Shown piece after piece: positions 61,973 through 64,000 of a stretch of 64,000 nucleotides of DNA. The stretch is taken from contig JANRIX010000022.1 in assembly GCA_033764435.1 (NCBI GenBank), positions 124,001 through 188,000 of the forward strand, read 5' to 3'. Position numbers and translations under genes: made by a program. This DNA comes from JAEUMY01 sp033764435. GTDB taxonomy: Bacteria; Pseudomonadota; Gammaproteobacteria; Burkholderiales; Usitatibacteraceae. Below the pieces are notes generated by a model. It had not been told where the DNA came from, made no database searches, and worked only from the letters and a program-made list of their open reading frames with translations. The first letter of the stretch is position 1, and every line of letters begins with the position of its first letter.

Positions 61973-63892
61973 ATGGTGAATGTGACGTTGCCGGACGGAT
62001 CGGTCAGGCAGTTCGACAAGGCGGTTTCAGTGGGCGAGGTGGCAGCTTCGATTGGCGCGGGACTCGCCAAAGCGGCGCTCGCGGGGAAGGTGGATGGAAA
62101 GCTCGTGGACACGAGCTTTGTGATGGACAAGGACGCGAAACTCGCGATTGTCACGGACAAGGACGCGGAAGGCCTGGACCTGATTCGTCACTCGACGGCC
62201 CATCTCCTGGCTTATGCAGTGAAGGAGCTTTTTCCCGACGCGCAGGTGACGATCGGGCCGGTCATCGAGAATGGCTTCTATTACGACTTCTCCTACAAGC
62301 GCCCCTTCACGCCGGAAGATCTGGAGGCCATCGAAAAGCGGATGGCGGAGCTGTCGAAAAAGGACATTCCGGTGTCCCGCGAGGTATGGAAGCGGGATGA
62401 CGCGGTCAAGTTCTTCGAATCCATCGGCGAGAAATACAAGGCTGAGATCATCGCCGCCATTCCTTCGGATCAGGACATTTCCCTGTATCGGGAAGGCGAT
62501 TTCATTGACCTCTGCCGCGGTCCGCACGTGCCGTCTACGGGCAAGCTGAAAGTCTTCAAGTTGATGAAGGTGGCGGGGGCGTATTGGCGCGGCGACTCCA
62601 AGAACGAGATGCTGCAGCGGGTCTACGGCACGGCCTGGGCCAAAAAGGAGGAACAGGAGGCCTATCTGCGAATGCTGGAAGAGGCCGAGAAGCGCGACCA
62701 CCGCAGACTGGCGAAGCAGCTTGATCTCTTCCACATGCAGGAAGAGGCACCCGGTCTGGTCTTCTGGCACCCGAAAGGCTGGGTGGTGTGGCAGCAGGTC
62801 GAGCAGTACATGCGCAAGGTCTATCAGGACAACGGTTACCAGGAAATCCGCTGCCCGCAGATCCTGGACCGCTCACTCTGGGAGCGATCAGGGCACTGGG
62901 AGAACTACAAGGACAACATGTTCACGACGGAATCGGAAAAGCGCGACTACGCGCTCAAGCCGATGAATTGTCCAGGACATATCCAGGTGTTCAATTCTGA
63001 TCTGCGTTCCTACCGCGATCTGCCGCTGCGCTACGGTGAGTTCGGCGCCTGTCACCGGAATGAGGCGTCGGGTGCCTTGCACGGCATCATGCGCGTACGT
63101 GGCTTCACGCAGGATGACGGTCATATTTTCTGCACGGAAGACCAGATCCAACCGGAGTGCGCCAGCTTCATCAACCTTTTGATCAATGTGTACAAGGACT
63201 TCGGCTTCACGGACGTGATCTATCGCCTGTCGACGCGGCCGGCCAAGCGGGTTGGCTCCGACGAGGTCTGGGACATTGCCGAAAAGGCATTGGCTGATGC
63301 GTTGAACGCTGCCGGCGTACCCTGGGAGGAAAACCCGGGAGAGGGCGCGTTCTATGGTCCCAAGATCGAGTTTTCACTGAAAGACTCGATTGGCCGGGTC
63401 TGGCAATGCGGCACGATGCAGGTGGACTTCTCCATGCCCCAGCGCCTGGGTGCGGAATACGTGGCCGAAGACAATACTCGCAAGGTGCCGGTCATGCTGC
63501 ACCGCGCCATTGTTGGATCGATGGAGCGCTTTATCGGCATCTTGATTGAAAACCATGCCGGCGCACTGCCGTTGTGGCTGGCACCGGTCCAGGTGGTGGC
63601 TATGAACGTGACGGAGCATCAGGCCGAGTATGTCCAGGCGGTGGTGGCCGAGCTCAAGGCTGCGGGCATCCGCGTCCAGCCAGATTTGCGTAACGAGAAA
63701 ATTTCCTATAAAATTCGGGAACATAGCTTGCAAAAGGTCCCGTACCAATTGGTGATCGGTGACAAGGAAGTGCAGGCCAAGACGGTGACGGCTCGGGTTT
63801 CTGACCGAAAAGGTGGCGGGGAAAATCTCGCTCCGATGCCAGTCGCCGATTTTGTTTTGCGGCTGAAGAATGAAATCGCAGAGCGCAAATAG
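61973..63892 (+). CDS. thrS: Threonyl-tRNA synthetase
   Basis: 639 residues. TGS domain (VTLPDGSVRQFDKAV), editing domain with HSTAHLL, class II catalytic core (PMNCPGHI, FGACHRNE, GEGAFYGPKIEF, MLHRAIVGSMERF) and the anticodon-binding domain. AAGGAG precedes the ATG. An essential housekeeping gene; followed by infC as in most proteobacteria. Confidence 0.98.
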   Translation: MVNVTLPDGSVRQFDKAVSVGEVAASIGAGLAKAALAGKVDGKLVDTSFVMDKDAKLAIVTDKDAEGLDLIRHSTAHLLAYAVKELFPDAQVTIGPVIENGFYYDFSYKRPFTPEDLEAIEKRMAELSKKDIPVSREVWKRDDAVKFFESIGEKYKAEIIAAIPSDQDISLYREGDFIDLCRGPHVPSTGKLKVFKLMKVAGAYWRGDSKNEMLQRVYGTAWAKKEEQEAYLRMLEEAEKRDHRRLAKQLDLFHMQEEAPGLVFWHPKGWVVWQQVEQYMRKVYQDNGYQEIRCPQILDRSLWERSGHWENYKDNMFTTESEKRDYALKPMNCPGHIQVFNSDLRSYRDLPLRYGEFGACHRNEASGALHGIMRVRGFTQDDGHIFCTEDQIQPECASFINLLINVYKDFGFTDVIYRLSTRPAKRVGSDEVWDIAEKALADALNAAGVPWEENPGEGAFYGPKIEFSLKDSIGRVWQCGTMQVDFSMPQRLGAEYVAEDNTRKVPVMLHRAIVGSMERFIGILIENHAGALPLWLAPVQVVAMNVTEHQAEYVQAVVAELKAAGIRVQPDLRNEKISYKIREHSLQKVPYQLVIGDKEVQAKTVTARVSDRKGGGENLAPMPVADFVLRLKNEIAERK

Positions 63893-63968
63893 GCGGTCTG
63901 CGGAAGGTGTCTGAGAATGCGGCAAAGCCGTTTTCCAGACGTTGCAGCAAATAACCAGGAGATGTTTT

Positions 63969-64000
63969 ATCGCTACTGACAAGGATGTGCGGATCAACGG
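63969..64000 (+). CDS. infC: Translation initiation factor IF-3, start only (partial)
   Basis: The frame from ATC at 63969 reads (I/M)ATDKDVRING, the usual IF-3 N terminus. AGGAG at 63957-63961 lies 7 bases before it. No ATG, GTG or TTG fits. Rare start codons are the rule in infC and allow IF-3 to control its own synthesis. The gene runs off the window. Confidence 0.85.
   Translation, partial: MATDKDVRIN

Overview
The window is one large motility and chemotaxis locus from a high-GC Gram-negative proteobacterium. A betaproteobacterium is my best guess. The reasons are the cheY-cheZ / flhB-flhA-flhF-flhG-fliA order, flgN-flgM-flgA divergent from flgBCDEFGHIJKL, FlgJ with a muramidase domain, L/P-ring genes, and thrS followed by infC. 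The genus cannot be decided from the sequence. There is no insertion sequence, phage gene, CRISPR array or tRNA that I can support.

Layout. (1) 1-4.6 kb: cheY, cheZ, a first cheA and a small receptor. (2) 4.9-9.4 kb: two paralogous membrane histidine kinases around a BLUF blue-light protein and a small reverse-strand gene. (3) 9.6-16.1 kb: flhB, flhA, flhF, flhG and fliA, overlapping or tightly spaced, then an Rcp1-like response regulator. (4) 17.0-18.8 kb, reverse: flgA, flgM, flgN. (5) 18.9-29.7 kb: flgB to flgL (rod, hook, rings, hook-filament junction). (6) 29.8-35.3 kb, reverse: a REC-PAS kinase with its NarL-type regulator, and a multi-PAS hybrid kinase. (7) 35.5-57.8 kb: a receptor, a second cheY and cheA, cheW, a run of six chemoreceptors (one frameshifted), a further receptor with its sensor at the C terminus, then cheR, cheD and cheB. 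(8) 58.0-61.6 kb, reverse: a REC-GGDEF-EAL protein and a secreted serine protease. (9) 62.0 kb to the end: thrS and the first codons of infC, which seems to start at AUC.

How it fits together. FlhB/FlhA export flagellar parts, FlhF/FlhG place the organelle, and FliA with its anti-sigma factor FlgM times the late genes. Receptors feed CheW and CheA, CheY drives the motor, CheZ ends the signal, and CheR/CheB/CheD adapt the receptors. By eye I find FliA-type promoters (TAAAGTTT, 11 bases, GCCGATAA) before flgM, flgK, several receptors, the EAL protein and the protease, so the late regulon seems to reach beyond classic motility genes.

The most unusual signal is the 12-base palindrome GCGAATATTCGC. 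It occurs 13 times exactly (plus two one-mismatch copies), whereas about 0.004 copies would be expected at equal base frequencies. Seven exact copies lie in short intergenic gaps, four of them ending 12-16 bases before a start codon (cheA, flgE, flgH, flgJ), and six lie inside genes. I know of no described function for it. Other notable points are a FlhG that has lost its Walker A lysine, a CheZ with two extra internal copies of a CheY-tail-like peptide, a possibly leaderless FliA-driven protease, and a possible attenuator before thrS.
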